Source: Laccaria trichodermophora (lineage: Eukaryota; Basidiomycota; Agaricomycetes; Agaricales; Hydnangiaceae). From it: a stretch of 64,000 bases of DNA. Shown in pieces: positions 47,266-58,443 of the stretch. A program made the translations under genes and the position numbers. Positions within the stretch are counted from its first letter, which is position 1. Each line of letters begins with the position of its first letter. The stretch is from NCBI GenBank assembly GCA_018417955.1, contig JACTVC010000058.1, positions 23,835 through 87,834 on the forward strand. The letters run 5' to 3'. The notes under the pieces were generated by a model that had not been told where the DNA came from, ran no database searches, and was given only the letters and a program-made list of their open reading frames with translations.

Positions 47266-48191
47266 TCAACTGACAATTTCCGGCACACCTTCCTGCCAAC
47301 GAACACCAGCATGAGATGCAACCTCCATTGCGATCTTGCGTACTGCTTGAGCTTCCTCCAATGTGGCCCCGCCTCTTCGTGCACCATCTAGATGCCACGC
47401 AATCTGCTGGGGTGTGTCTCCGGCAATCAATGATGCAACCAGAGCGTATGACGTCTCCAACGGCGACAGGATTTCGAAGTTACTATATGTGATGCCATAC
47501 CCAATCGTCTTAGAGAACCAGCCTGGCTAATGATAAGATGGCAAGGACCGAAAGGACGAGACAGCCTGACTTACCCATGTCCGGATAAATGGAATTTAGC
47601 ATAACCTGTATGTTATCGGCAGTATCGCCGTAAACAGACCTCCAGAAAACATCTCCCCGTTTTTCATACTCGGTCAAGGAAAGCCCTGTATCTCTGTAAA
47701 CAGACTCACAACAATGAGGGACGCGACAAGATATGTACGTAGAGACACACCTCTGTATTTTCGTTTCGCGAAGTTCCTCTGGAGTTGCCTCGTGTAAAGC
47801 TTTCAAACTGTTGATTGCCTTCCCGGGCACATTGGATTTACTGTATCGACACTCTATTCGTGATTCTTCACCTTCGGGTATCCGCTGATCAATCCTGACT
47901 TGAAGATTGCTTCCCGCAGTTTGCCAGCAATCATGCGACGGTCCGCCAATTGACTCGCCAGTGGAAGCTCTTGCAGCACATATCGGAATACTTCGGATAC
48001 CCCCTCCGGTTTGTTACTTGCACTGAATGCGACCGCAGCGACGATGTACCAAGGATTCACCACTGTTGGTGTGAAGACATTAAAGCGGGAGGATGTCAAG
48101 TTGACAGGAGCAGACCAGTGCCAACACCTTTTCGAGTCGGGTAGAAAGCCTTAACCGAGTTAAGGAACGTAGACGTCGCCACTGCTGCCAT
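47266..48191 (-). CDS. AhpD-like / carboxymuconolactone decarboxylase-like protein
   Basis: Five exons: 48128-48191, 47872-48062, 47751-47818, 47575-47693 and 47266-47522, giving 232 residues. All-helical character, with VNPWYIVAAVAFSASNKPEGV, then YEKRGDVFWRSVYGDTADNIQ, and ETSYALVASLIAGDTPQQIAWHLDGARRGG. The last block matches the carboxymuconolactone decarboxylase/AhpD fold helix pair. The active-site CxxC of AhpD peroxidases is not present at that position (GARRGGAT instead). This matches redox-inactive fungal relatives of the AhpD fold reported from peroxisomes and cytosol. Enzymatic activity cannot be assumed. An in-frame ATG further upstream (48290) exists, but the shorter start is favoured. 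Confidence 0.75.
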
Positions 48192-49723
48192 AAAAATCTG
48201 GGTTCTGAGCAAGTTGAAAGGGCTTTGGGTTACATTTGGGTTACACACATGACCAGACAAGGACTTATGCGTGAGAAAGCGGGTGTCCATAACTCTATCA
48301 TCAGGGAATTGACTTTGTTATGATATAGCCGTATCTACTTTTGTAAAGTATGTATTCGGCCCAAAAAATACAAGAATGATAGTCGACATTGAATAGAAAT
48401 ATATAGGAGGATAGTTATTGTTGAAAGCTTAATGAATGGAAGTTCGCGGAAGGACTGTCAAGCGGTATATCACTGATTCTTCACGACAATTCTCCGCCGG
48501 AAAAGTAATCACCAGCTTTGTTTGAAAGACTTTATAGAGGAGGGTTTGGATGGCAGCCTTCACAATCTGCAAAAGTATGGAGAGCTCAGACAACGACTGT
48601 AATATCTGCAGCTAAATGTCATACGCCATAATTCCGGCTCTCCTTCATCGAATAAGTAATACCCATCTTCTAATCTAAGACTTTACATTGAACGTCACAG
48701 GTGGCAGCCTTTACGATTCGAATAATGATGGCAAGCTCAGATAATGACCGGAAGATCTGTAGCTGAATGTCAAACGGCATATTTGCGGCTCTCCACGGCA
48801 ATTCTTCGTCGAAAGAGTAATCCCCAGCTTCCTATCTAAGGCTTTATATTGAACGTCATGGGTGGCAGCCTTCACGATTTGAATAATTATGGTAAGCCCA
48901 GATAATAACCGGAAGATCTGTAGCTGAATGTCAAACAGCATATTTGCGGCTCTCCACGGCAATTTTTTATCGAAGGAGTAATTCCCAGCTTCCTATCCAA
49001 GACTTTATATTGAACGTCACGGGTGGCAGCCTTCACAATTCTAATAATTAAGATAATTACCAGAAGATTTGTAACTGAATGTCAAACGGCGTACTTATTT
49101 GTTATTTACCTCAGAATAATCGCATGTGCAAAGCTTGCTTTACTTGCCGCAAAATCTGCAGCAAATGCTCGTCTTGCACAGTAATAAAGATTCTTGGCCT
49201 ATCATGTATGGGTTTATATCTAGCCGATTGATATATCCGCAGTGATGAGAGACGACAGCCACCGCAGTAATCGGAGAAAGGTGTATTCTATGGCAACTGC
49301 CTTGAGAGAGACATCTGATTTCCGGCCTTGTTCAGGCACAGGAATTTCGTTATTGGCATTATGAACCACCCAATCGCCGAAATTTTTGCCACAGATCTTC
49401 GGTTAACATCGTCCTGTGCTCGCTCTGATCATCCTCAACCTAATCGGAAATTCGGAATCACTACAGGCTTTCATTGAGAAGCAAAAAAGAAACAGATGGC
49501 GAGCGAGACCAGCTGAGATAATCTATATGGTGTTTGTAATTCCTTCCCAATGATTGCTGAAATTATGTATCACTGCAACCTTTCAATAGGCTTTTGCCAA
49601 AATATTAAACCCTGACTGCGAGGTGCAACTTGCAAACTACGATATAACATTTTTACAGTTTGTAGTGCCTTACAACGTTATGTACAAGAGCATGAAAAAA
49701 GCAGGGGCATAAGCCTCGGCTGT
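48192..49723. other. Gene-free 1.5-kb stretch with tandem repeat
   Basis: Occupied in the middle by the 161-bp repeat. The rest is AT-rich and shows no coding signature on either strand. Confidence 0.6.
48550..49090. repeat. Tandem repeat, period 161 bp, about 3.5 copies
   Basis: Units begin with GTGGCAGCCTT(T/C)AC at 48550 (ATGGCAGCC variant), 48701, 48862 and 49023. The second and third units are 161 bases, the first 151, and the last breaks off near 49090. Internal landmarks such as GGAAGATCTGTAGCTGAATGTCAAAC and CGGCTCTCCACGGCAATT recur in order in the second and third units and more loosely in the first. A more diverged half-unit may precede 48550. The period is not a multiple of three. 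Confidence 0.85.
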
Positions 49724-51166
49724 TTAAGTATTTGATGAGGGACCAGCCTCATTTCGAGCTCGCATCATGGCGCGCTTCTCCCTGATTTTAGCCAACGCGC
49801 TGTCTTTTGCAATGGTCCGCTGCGCAGCGGAGTAGGAAGGGAACACCTGCCTATGCACTCCGATGAGCCCACCTGGACTGTGAACTTGAAGTAGTACGTA
49901 CCTGTTCCACCAAACATAGAGATCATGAACTTCCTGACTTTCGTAAGGGTCCTCAAGCAATTCGAGAATGCTGGTGTAAAACCTTTCGGTGTCCGTCACG
50001 GTGTCTGTGCGAGAAAAGACCGGAGATGAAGTCAGGGCAAAGCGCACCTGTGAGTCAAGTTTTTTGATATTGTAATTGAAAAGAGTTGGTATATTTGATT
50101 TGAACAGACCTGAGTAGCAATATAGGCAATCGATCCTGGAGTGACACACCTCATGCCATGAAGACGGGCATTTCCGGACCTCGTAGCCTTTGGTTCTTTG
50201 TCGACAGAACTGGGTGAGGTAAATACATATTTAAATGCCTTCAAAACAACGAATAAGTGAACGCCAAATTTGGAAAGAGTAAGAAGCATACGCGTGTCAA
50301 AATGGAGCTACGAAGCAGACCTCTCCAGGGATCTGTGGGGTCGTATTTATAGCCGGCATATAGGAAGATTGGCCATTGATCTCCGCTGACAACTAATTCT
50401 CCGCTTCGCAGTTTATTCTTTGTTCTCAGATGGAAAGGATATAAGCAAAGCGGGGTGGCCATTCACTCGAAAAAGAAACACTCACTCGAGATCAGACCAG
50501 TTCAAGTTTGTAGGGCACAAAAGCGCCCCTGTGAGCTCGTGGTTAAACCCGCGGTCAACTTTCACATTGCGTGAAAGGGGAGGACTAATAGCTTGACCTT
50601 TTGGAGCGATCCACTCTAGAACAGCACCCTTCAGGCTCTTGGTATCATCGCCTCGAGCACCCGAGGCGCCCTTTCGAAGCTTTAGAACATCATTATTGAT
50701 CAAGGAAGAAGGCCGATTGAATGGACACGCAACTTACAAGCTCTGCCACAATTCCGGCTTCGTCGTCGGAACCGGCTACCAATCGCTCTTCCAGACCTGG
50801 AACTGACTCGAGCAAAGTCAAAAATATCTTGTGCTCGTGCCTCTCCCTGTATTGCAGAGTGAATGCGGATTCAATGGACCGAGATGAATGACATTACTCG
50901 GTGCTGAAAGATTCCTCTGGGCGATCCGCCAACTCTCCTAGTCTTAGTATTCCATTATTGATTAATGCGTGGATATTACACAAGGCGTGGACCGTTCGTC
51001 CAAAATGGCGTCCATAATGAACAAGGGGGTCTGCCCCACTCCTAGAAAAAACCATATTCAAAATTCTCACTTGTTCACATTGAGATAGGGCTGACGGTTT
51101 CTTTCTAGGACCCAATTGGAGAGCGTATGGCCGATCTTCTGCTGAAAAGGTTGCTGGGGTAGACAT
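49724..51166 (-). CDS. DUF6698-like agaric-expanded protein, 368 aa
   Basis: Seven exons: 50898-51166, 50738-50846, 50486-50679, 50292-50424, 50110-50238, 49902-50047 and 49724-49850, giving 368 residues. Blocks typical of this family: YGRHFGRTVHALCNIHALI early, SVPGLEERLVAGSDD, KGASGARGDDTKSLKGAVLEW, LSRNVKVDRGFNHELTGALL, SGELVVSGDQWPIFLYAGY, DPWRGLLRSSILTRAFKYVF, GSIAYIATQVRFALTSSPVF, and WWNRQVFPSYS. I know this as a multi-copy family of unknown function in Agaricomycetes (I believe Pfam calls it DUF6698). The frame is intact, so it is not a relic. It is in gene-poor surroundings, as these copies often are. Confidence 0.82.
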
Positions 51167-51570
51167 TGTGAGGGGACGAATTGTGCAAAGAAGGTGGGAA
51201 CTTAAAACCCCTGCACACCACTTCGCACTTTATAGAGATTCAATGACACAAAATGACTAGATACTACGGTTCAAATCAATCAAAATGCTGCGCAGGAAGA
51301 ACTGCGGTTCGAACAAATCCCATTCAATGGAGACTGAGTCAGCCAATACTAGCCTGAGTGGACGCGACTAATTAATTCCGCTTGACCAATACTTCGTTCG
51401 GGACTGTCTGCCACGATTCCAGACAAAACGGCAAAGCTATATTAACAATTATCAGCGAAATCGAAACTGAGAGAACGAGTAGCAATATCACATTGAGCTT
51501 GGGGAGGGTGGTCCAGAAAAGCTTTGAGGAGATCGAGGCAAGAGAACCCATTGATTGATTTCTTCGAGCG
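51167..51570. other. Intergenic, no gene seen
   Basis: AT-rich spacer upstream of the DUF6698-like gene. No structure noticed. Confidence 0.5.
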
Positions 51571-52289
51571 TCATGCCATTTGAAATTCGATGCTGCAATA
51601 GGTGGGAACGGTAGTTTTCGTTATCTCTCCACCTGTTAAATTGACAGAACAATGTTCACGTACTCCATAGGCTCTTCCGATGTTGGCATAACTGACAATG
51701 ATGGTGGCTTGTACAGTAGGTGTGTGAAGATCATAAACGATGATATGTGGACTTCTAGTTTGGAATTGACGACCTGGTCGGGGGAACATTTGAGACTGAT
51801 ATTGGCAAGAGAAGAGGATGATGGTACTTGAGCAAAGGGTGATGTCTCTCCGACTGCAATGAGCGAAATCTTGTTTATCTGACGTACTGCGGCGACCAAG
51901 AGTTTGCTGCGTTGACTCCGAGTCAAGCCTCCTGTCAGTTTCCAGTTCGAAACCGCCGGGAAGAGCAGTTCAGAACCGCCGCTAGCACAGCCTAAGTAAA
52001 TTAAAAATTTTATCACTTTATGGATTGAAGTTAAAGATGATGATAAGAAAGAGAGCACACGAACATGGTTCATCGGGATTCTTCAACTTGCGAGGCTATC
52101 CGAGGCGCTGAATATACCGCAACAATCGTAAAGGGAAAAAGAGGCTACTAAAGAGTCAAAAAGTCGAGAGTTGCCAGTGACCGAGGAAGACATTATGATA
52201 GATAGCTTGCATCGGGTCATCCATTCCGTAGTAAGACCAGCTGAGGCATGCACACTTGTCAGTGTTTGCACTCTTTCGGCTTCAGCCAT
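51571..52289 (-). CDS. Hypothetical four-exon protein, 155 aa
   Basis: The exons 52182-52289, 52065-52095, 51888-51991 and 51571-51795 keep phase at all three junctions. The protein starts MAEAERVQTLTSVHAS and has SGGSELLFPAVSNWKLTGGL. The final exon carries SPHIIVYDLHTPTVQATIIVSYANIGRAYG and ends EFQMA. The beta-rich last exon looks foldable. The last intron could also be read as a shorter one inside 51796-51887. I do not recognise the family. Support is clean splicing and composition only. Confidence 0.4.
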
Positions 52290-53866
52290 ATGATATCTGG
52301 GTGTGCCAATCACTGCCGAGCGTTTCCAACAAGAGCGGATTAGGACCTTAAGGCCTTAACTTCTGACTTGGTATTACGAAACCTGCAGAAGTTCAAGAGC
52401 AGAGTATTTTGCTTTGGAAATCCACAACGAAAGTCACAAACGTGACGCGTGACGGTCCCGGGAGGTGTAAGTTCCGTATGAAGTTTATGGAGCAAGTGGT
52501 GCAAGTGCAGATGAGCGTAATTCGAGGATGTTGAGCATGAAGCGTCCGACTCGTCAGTCTGGGGGAAAGCGGGCAATGGAGGTGGGTGTTTGATGATAGC
52601 GAGGGGGAGATGGAACTTGGATGGGACGGTGGTAGGAGGATTGGATGTGGCCGAAGTGGACGCGGCCCGGGATGCGTCGATTGTGGAAGTCGAGCCACCA
52701 AAGCGGGTCCTTTGCTAATAAAAAAGAGTCACTCCAAAGGTTTTCAATTCCTGCACCCGAGTCTCCCGCCGTGCGCGAATACTTAGGATACTGGTGAACG
52801 TCGGCTTAGGTCAGACAGTTGCAGCAACCAGTATGAGCTCGACGATGGACCGCCCTGTTAGATGGCGGAGAGGTACCGCCTCTGCGTGTTACTTGATAAG
52901 GAACAATTATGGCAACGACACCAGCATCAGGCCTAGCAGCAAGTACGCTTTTGGCGGTAGATCGAAGATCGTCTGGTGAGTGGGCCCATATATGCCAAGG
53001 AACGCTCTATCGAAGCGCGTCTTTGTATTAGGCTGAGGGCCTCTAGGGTACGGGCAAGCACATTACGTGCGTGGGGAGACAAGTAATTAGGTAGATAGAG
53101 TAGCAGTAATTTCCTTGCACACACAGAGAGAGATACGATTTGCGTAGCGATTGACAGAGTGATCCAACCTGAGGGCAAAAACGCGAGGGTGCGTGGGATA
53201 AACTCACCCTCGCACTGCGTGTCTTGCTCTGGAGCAGAGGAGTCCTCCTGCGCGGGAAGCGAGCGGGAGCTTGTCAGGCTGATGCCGATAGAGTTTTCAG
53301 GGACTGGCGGGTGGGGAAAAGAAAGAGGGCCGGCGACTGTTGTGGTTGGAAGAGAGTGTGTGATTTCTACCTACACTGTCGCGCCCTGATCCTTCACTCG
53401 TTCCTCGCTACATTTCAGGGCAAAAAGTTCACGGAATCGGACATTTTACTCGGATCGGTGCCAGAGCCACCTTCATTTGTCTTCGCAATCGCCCCCTTTC
53501 TCCGGAAGGAGATGAGTGGGAAATCTCTCAAAACTGACAAAGGTGCCAAGTTAACATTGAAGTTGACATCCCCACATCCGATATCATTCCTACCGTTACA
53601 TGAGGCACATCTCCGCAAGATGTTGTCGCAATCACTGACGTCGTCTGGAACGGTCACTCGCAAATGCAATCTTTCAGACAGGCAACCCCCGGGGAACTAA
53701 TGAATGAACTGTTGTCAACTTGAGGAGATGCCAAGTAACTTGCTTTGGATCAATTGAGCCTGCCTGCACGTCTCTAAATTGGCTTGAAGAACTTATAACA
53801 AAACAAAACAATATAGGCCACGAAAACAAATCAATTGCAAGATCTAAAATACGGTACTCAGTGTCC
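52290..53866. other. Gene-free stretch of 1.6 kb
   Basis: Several long-ish frames (for example 52393-52701 minus and 53224-53700 plus) have skewed, low-complexity translations and overlap each other. I accept none as genes. Confidence 0.5.
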
Positions 53867-56720
53867 TTATCTTTCTTTTGAAATCCATTCACATGTGAGG
53901 TGTGCCATGTCAGGATGATGCTCGTTCAAGAAGTTAAGTGCCAGCTTTTCCATGTTTTGATTGAGGGAGCGCGTCTCTTTGAAACCCCTCAACTGGTCCC
54001 GCCATCTTGACACAGGCTCTGGTTGAGCTCCATGTTGCTCTATATCCAATAGACGACGCCTATATCTGGCTTCCCGGTACTCAGTCCATCGGCCATAGTT
54101 TTCCGCGCAGTCCCTTTTCTCAAATAAAATAGCTGGTGGAAACCAAGATTTGTATGCTACGACGGGACCTTCCCCTGGAAAGGAGAATGATCTTCAGCGG
54201 CTGACCCGCTCGATGTATAATTACGTACCTGTGTAACAAATGTATGTACCGCACAACAAGTCCAGTTCCAAATCTGTTAGGTCGTCGTCGACAAGCATAT
54301 TCCCAGAAGGGTGATGAACTTCTCGCATGGGACCACCACCCACAGGACCACCCAATACCTTGTCAGCATGCATAAAGCCGATGACTAACCGCCATGACAT
54401 CCCCCCTCGAAGCAAAGCTGCACGGATACGTGGTTGACGGACCAGAATCTCTCGGAGATGAATGTAACTATCAAAGTCGCGCTTGCTAAAAACATAACCG
54501 GGGCCACGAGAAGGAAGCTGATAGATGGTGGGCATACTAGGGGGGGGGTTAGACATGATACTTTTCCATACCAGTGTACGGAAAGGCACCCCACGCTCTA
54601 TCAAAAAGCGGGCAATATCAGCCTCCCTATAATGTGGATCAAGTCTGCAGACCAGAAGTACATCAGCAGCAGTAGTCACCGCGAGCTTCCAATGCACGGT
54701 CGCCTCACTCTTGAAGTCGAAAACAAAGATCCAACGGTGGTTGGCTTGAATCTGTTCAAAAAAAGATAATGACACCGATTTTAGTCGCTTGGAAAACACC
54801 AATGACTCGCGGTTACTCGGTGAAAGATCCCAACAGTCACTTGACGGACGTTTGCCAGCTATCAATAGTTTGACGAACTGCAAAGAAAGCCGGGCCATAT
54901 CGGACGCCTCAAATTGTCGGCGCACTTCTGGCTTGCCATCTGTGTCCAAACCAAGCCAGCGGCCAAAGCGTTGTCCATCTTTCTCAGAGAATTCAGAGAG
55001 TGATTGTGGGATGGGAACTGGACGAATCAATCCATAATGTTCGTACAACGTCTCACAGACACCAATTTGCAACAGCTCCAGCGATGATGTCTGACGCAGG
55101 TTGCTGACAGCTTGAAAATGATCAGAAGGAAGATCTGTCGCAACGTAGGGCTCAGGATTTATGGGTGGAGTGGGGGCACGGAGGGGAGTATTTAAAATGA
55201 GAGGGGGTTCATCTGTTAACCTCATCTGTTCCATCTCCTCTCTCTCCTCGTTGGTGTAGTGACCAAGGAACATTCGGTGGTCCTCCAGCTCCTGCCAGGT
55301 AGATGGTTGGTTGGCTCCAAACTCTTCGCAGATATGCCATGTATTGTTGAATGAATCATATCGTTTGTACTTATCTTCATACATCTCCAGAATGTCGACC
55401 CGCTCTGCCACTGTTTTTTCCTCAGGAATGAGCTGGTTTCCGCCATTTATAGGCTCAACCCACTCAATCACCCTGGCACTCCGGGTTGGTGGTTGGCGCT
55501 CACGGTTCAGTCGCCTCTCACGGTCTTTAGGAGACTCCACCTTTGCTCGTTCAAGGTTTTCTTTTTCAAGGTCCGCAAAGTACTGCTGCCATGACTTTGA
55601 ACCAGACGATCTTGCAGGTGAAGTGTTCGCAGAGGCGAGCGTAATGGCATGTCGCGGGTTGGTGAACAGGGATGGAATTCCCAGATTGTCTGTTAACGGC
55701 GCCAGACCTCGATAGAATTCATTTTGCTCGGCTAATTCATCTTCTTCAGGACCCCATCTATACCAGACTGGTATTCCTCTCTGACAGAACCACCGAATCG
55801 AAGGCTGATAAAAAGAAGGTCCCTGATTGGGTAGCTTAAGGAAGATCCCCGCCCGAGGATTATTAATTGAAAAGTCACAGACAGTCGAAGCAGAGATGGC
55901 ATCCACCCAGGTAGAATCAAAGAAAATTTCATTCGGGCAATCAAGGCTTCGCTCTTTCAGAAATGATCGCCAGTCAGGCACTCCAAGAATGGCATCTTTT
56001 CCTTGGTCTTCGCACCGCTGTCGATAATCTTTCTGTGCCTCCAGCGAGAACTCCGCCCGAGCCACCGCATAGGATAGCAAACCCATCCAAACAAAAAACC
56101 AATCTCGGGAAAGCATTGCAGCCTTTTTGATAGAATGGGGTTGTTTGTAAGATTCCCGATAACCCTTGGCCCAAGGAGAATATGGAGCGATTGCTGCAAT
56201 TTGGTAAGCTCCAAGGAGTCTTCGGGTGGCATGGAGCAAATCGAGATCTAGCCTTTCCCAAGAAGCAACAATTTCTCGCGGCAGTTTATATTTTCCTTCC
56301 AATGTTGAAGTAAAAGCTTGTGGCAGGCGAGATAGGCGATCGAAAGGAAAACCAACCAACATTGGTTCGCGAGGAACAAAGGCAAGCCAGCCATGAGTGT
56401 CTGTCCACCATCTTGGCTCTGTAAAGTCTTTCCATGCCAAATTCGGAGGAAACTGATGCTCATTGGGGTTTGTTTCTTTTGGAACTTGAATTGTCCGTGA
56501 GCAATTTGGCGAATAGTAATCCACACCAGACTCGTGAATTAGTCGACCACGGGAGCGGTCAAGCGGCCTGGCTCAAATGTCAGATGTTTTTGTCAATGAC
56601 ATTCAGCGAAACTGTTTACATGGACTCGTTAGCGCACGATGGCACTTTCTGCTGAGATAATCCGCCCTCCTGCCAGAAAAGACCTCTCCAGAACTCGCGT
56701 TTACTATTTGCATGAGTCAT
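53867..56720 (-). CDS. Large agaric-expanded protein of unknown function, 915 aa
   Basis: Three exons: 56620-56720, 54229-56567 and 53867-54174, giving 915 residues. The first junction splits a Met codon and leads into PLDRSRGRLIHESGVDYYSPN, a start I associate with this family. The first intron is 52 bases. The long exon has Trp-rich blocks (FPPNLAWKDFTEPRWWTDTHGW, MLSRDWFFVWMGLLSYAVARAEF, DWRSFLKERSLDCPNEIFFDSTWVDAISAS, FCQRGIPVWYRWGPEEDELAEQ). Then come a charged helical middle and a C-terminal part with GRWLGLDTDGKPEVRRQF and ARFLIERGVPFRTLVW. No transposase, helicase or protease motif is apparent. The translation start is ambiguous between 56720 and the split Met. Such genes are often multi-copy and may ride on mobile elements, but that is inference. 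Confidence 0.78.
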
Positions 56721-58443
56721 AAGTTCCAAATCACGACGCTTTACAAATGGTGTACTTACGGCATTTCAATTGATAATCCCCGAAGTCACAACAAGATAGA
56801 AATTGGTCAGAGTTCCAGCGAGGCGTGGAAAGAGGAGGAAGGGCGAAAGAACGTTCGGCAAACAGTAAGAATCAACGTTTGTAAAAGCTGAAACGAAGCC
56901 TATGCTGAGGAGAGGCTGAGCGATAGGTGTGCAAGGACCGAGTCACGTTGGGTGAATCCAAAAGGCGCAGAGAGAGAAGGCAAAATGTTGGAAGCTGAGA
57001 GGGTGTGAGGACAGCGCACAGCAAAATGAGATGTGATTCTTGAAGGATAGTGGCGAATTTGAGAGATTCAGAATTCACGTTCGGCAAAGCCGAGACGCAA
57101 GAGAGGCAGCCTGAGCGTTCTGGAGAAGATCAAACAGGCACAAAATAGAAGGGCACTGAGTGTGGCGGCGGAAGGTGAGGAAAACCACTTCACGCGCGTT
57201 CGGCAAAGCCGACTTGACGTGCAGAGCCTAGACAAGGTATTTGTGGGGAGAATGAACAGTGACTCGGCCTGAGGCCTGCTTAGTAGTCGGATGGATAGCC
57301 CGTTCGGCTAAGCCGAGACGCGCAAACTTGAACTAGATTGACTGGGACTCGGAGTATCTAGTAGCTGGGGGACGATCATGATGGCGCCCCAAACCTGTGA
57401 GAAAATGTTGAACTTGTTTAATTGTTAAGGGACCGAGTGATGGCATGTAATTTGTTGAATCATCATTTCGTCAGCAGGACTCCGAGGATAACCTCCATTT
57501 TCAATGTCGACGCTAATTTGTCGCTAATGGATCTTGGGCTGTCTTAGGCGCCCTTTGGCTTTGCCATGGGTGCCTTCTCCAGTCTTCCTTTATGATATAC
57601 ATCCTCTCCGAATCCGCCTCTCCTACGGCTTGCTGGTATGCCCTGGCAGCGGCTCTACTTATCTACCGTTCTTCCGTCCCTCCTTTGGCTTGGGTGCCCT
57701 TGGTTCGGGTCGGCGCTTCCTATGGGCCGTGCTTCAGAGACATGATGTTTCTTGGGCGGCGGCATCACCGCTGTGACGCCCCGCTTCGGATCTTCTTTTG
57801 GGTCGTTCGCACTGGCCCGAGCAGCTTCAGACAGATCCACTCGCGTGCGAGGAGCGAACTGCGCGGCAGTTCGTTGGAGAGTTATGCTGTTAGATGTGGT
57901 AAATCATGCTGATAGATCATGCAGTGGTAGAGGATAGAGAGGATACTGGCCAGCGGTCCCAATGAGGAACAACCGGCTTCCGACTCGGACACACAACTGG
58001 AGCGTCTAAACACAATTACATATGCCGTTATGCGCGATGTGTGACGCGAAAATGACTATCATACTGCATTGAATTCAATGACGTCGTGAGGTTCTTTCTC
58101 TGCTACACTCCGGGGAACTTTTGACGCTGATGCGTCATATTGTCTCACTTGGATCGGAGTGCGGGCAGAAGGACACCCGAAAACAGATGAAAAGTCGCAG
58201 TAAGGCTAAGCCCTCCCTCATGATTTGAAGTTGTCTTACATCCTGTACTATGCGCAGCCAGTGTAGTTTTTTGTATGCTTTGATAAAGGGTCTTACCGCC
58301 ATCATTGGTCGGTATGTCATAGGAGGTCAATGTTACTCAGGTTATATGAAAACTGTATACCGAATTATCTTCCCTTCAGATTCTCAGCAACAAATGGCTT
58401 AGAAATATTGAACCAAGCTACGCGACACTGCCTGCCAAATCCT
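56721..58443. other. Gene-poor stretch with short palindromic repeats
   Basis: Contains the four GTTCGGCAAA elements. A minus-strand open frame at 57655-57880 (with KEDPKRGVTAVMPPPKKHHVSEA) looks coding but has no assignable start or splice partner. It may be an exon or relic. Confidence 0.5.
56852..57321. repeat. Dispersed short palindrome CGTTCGGCAAAGCCGA, four copies
   Basis: Copies start at 56852 (half only), 57078, 57196 and 57301 (with CTAAG instead of CAAAG). The core TCGGC-AAA-GCCGA is a five-base-pair hairpin with a three-base loop. Two copies are followed by GACGC. Spacings are about 226, 118 and 105 bases, so it is not a simple tandem array. Confidence 0.7.

Noticed and set aside
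48711..48962. Minus-strand frame running through the 161-bp repeats
   Set aside because: The period is not a multiple of three, so the same peptide is not kept between units. The frame is a by-product of the repeat.
48550..49090. CRISPR-like array
   Set aside because: Repeat units are 161 bases long without short conserved repeat/spacer structure, and the organism is a eukaryote.
52393..52701. Minus-strand Pro/Ser/His-rich 102-residue frame
   Set aside because: Low-complexity translation of a skewed-composition stretch, overlapping other frames, without start or splice support.
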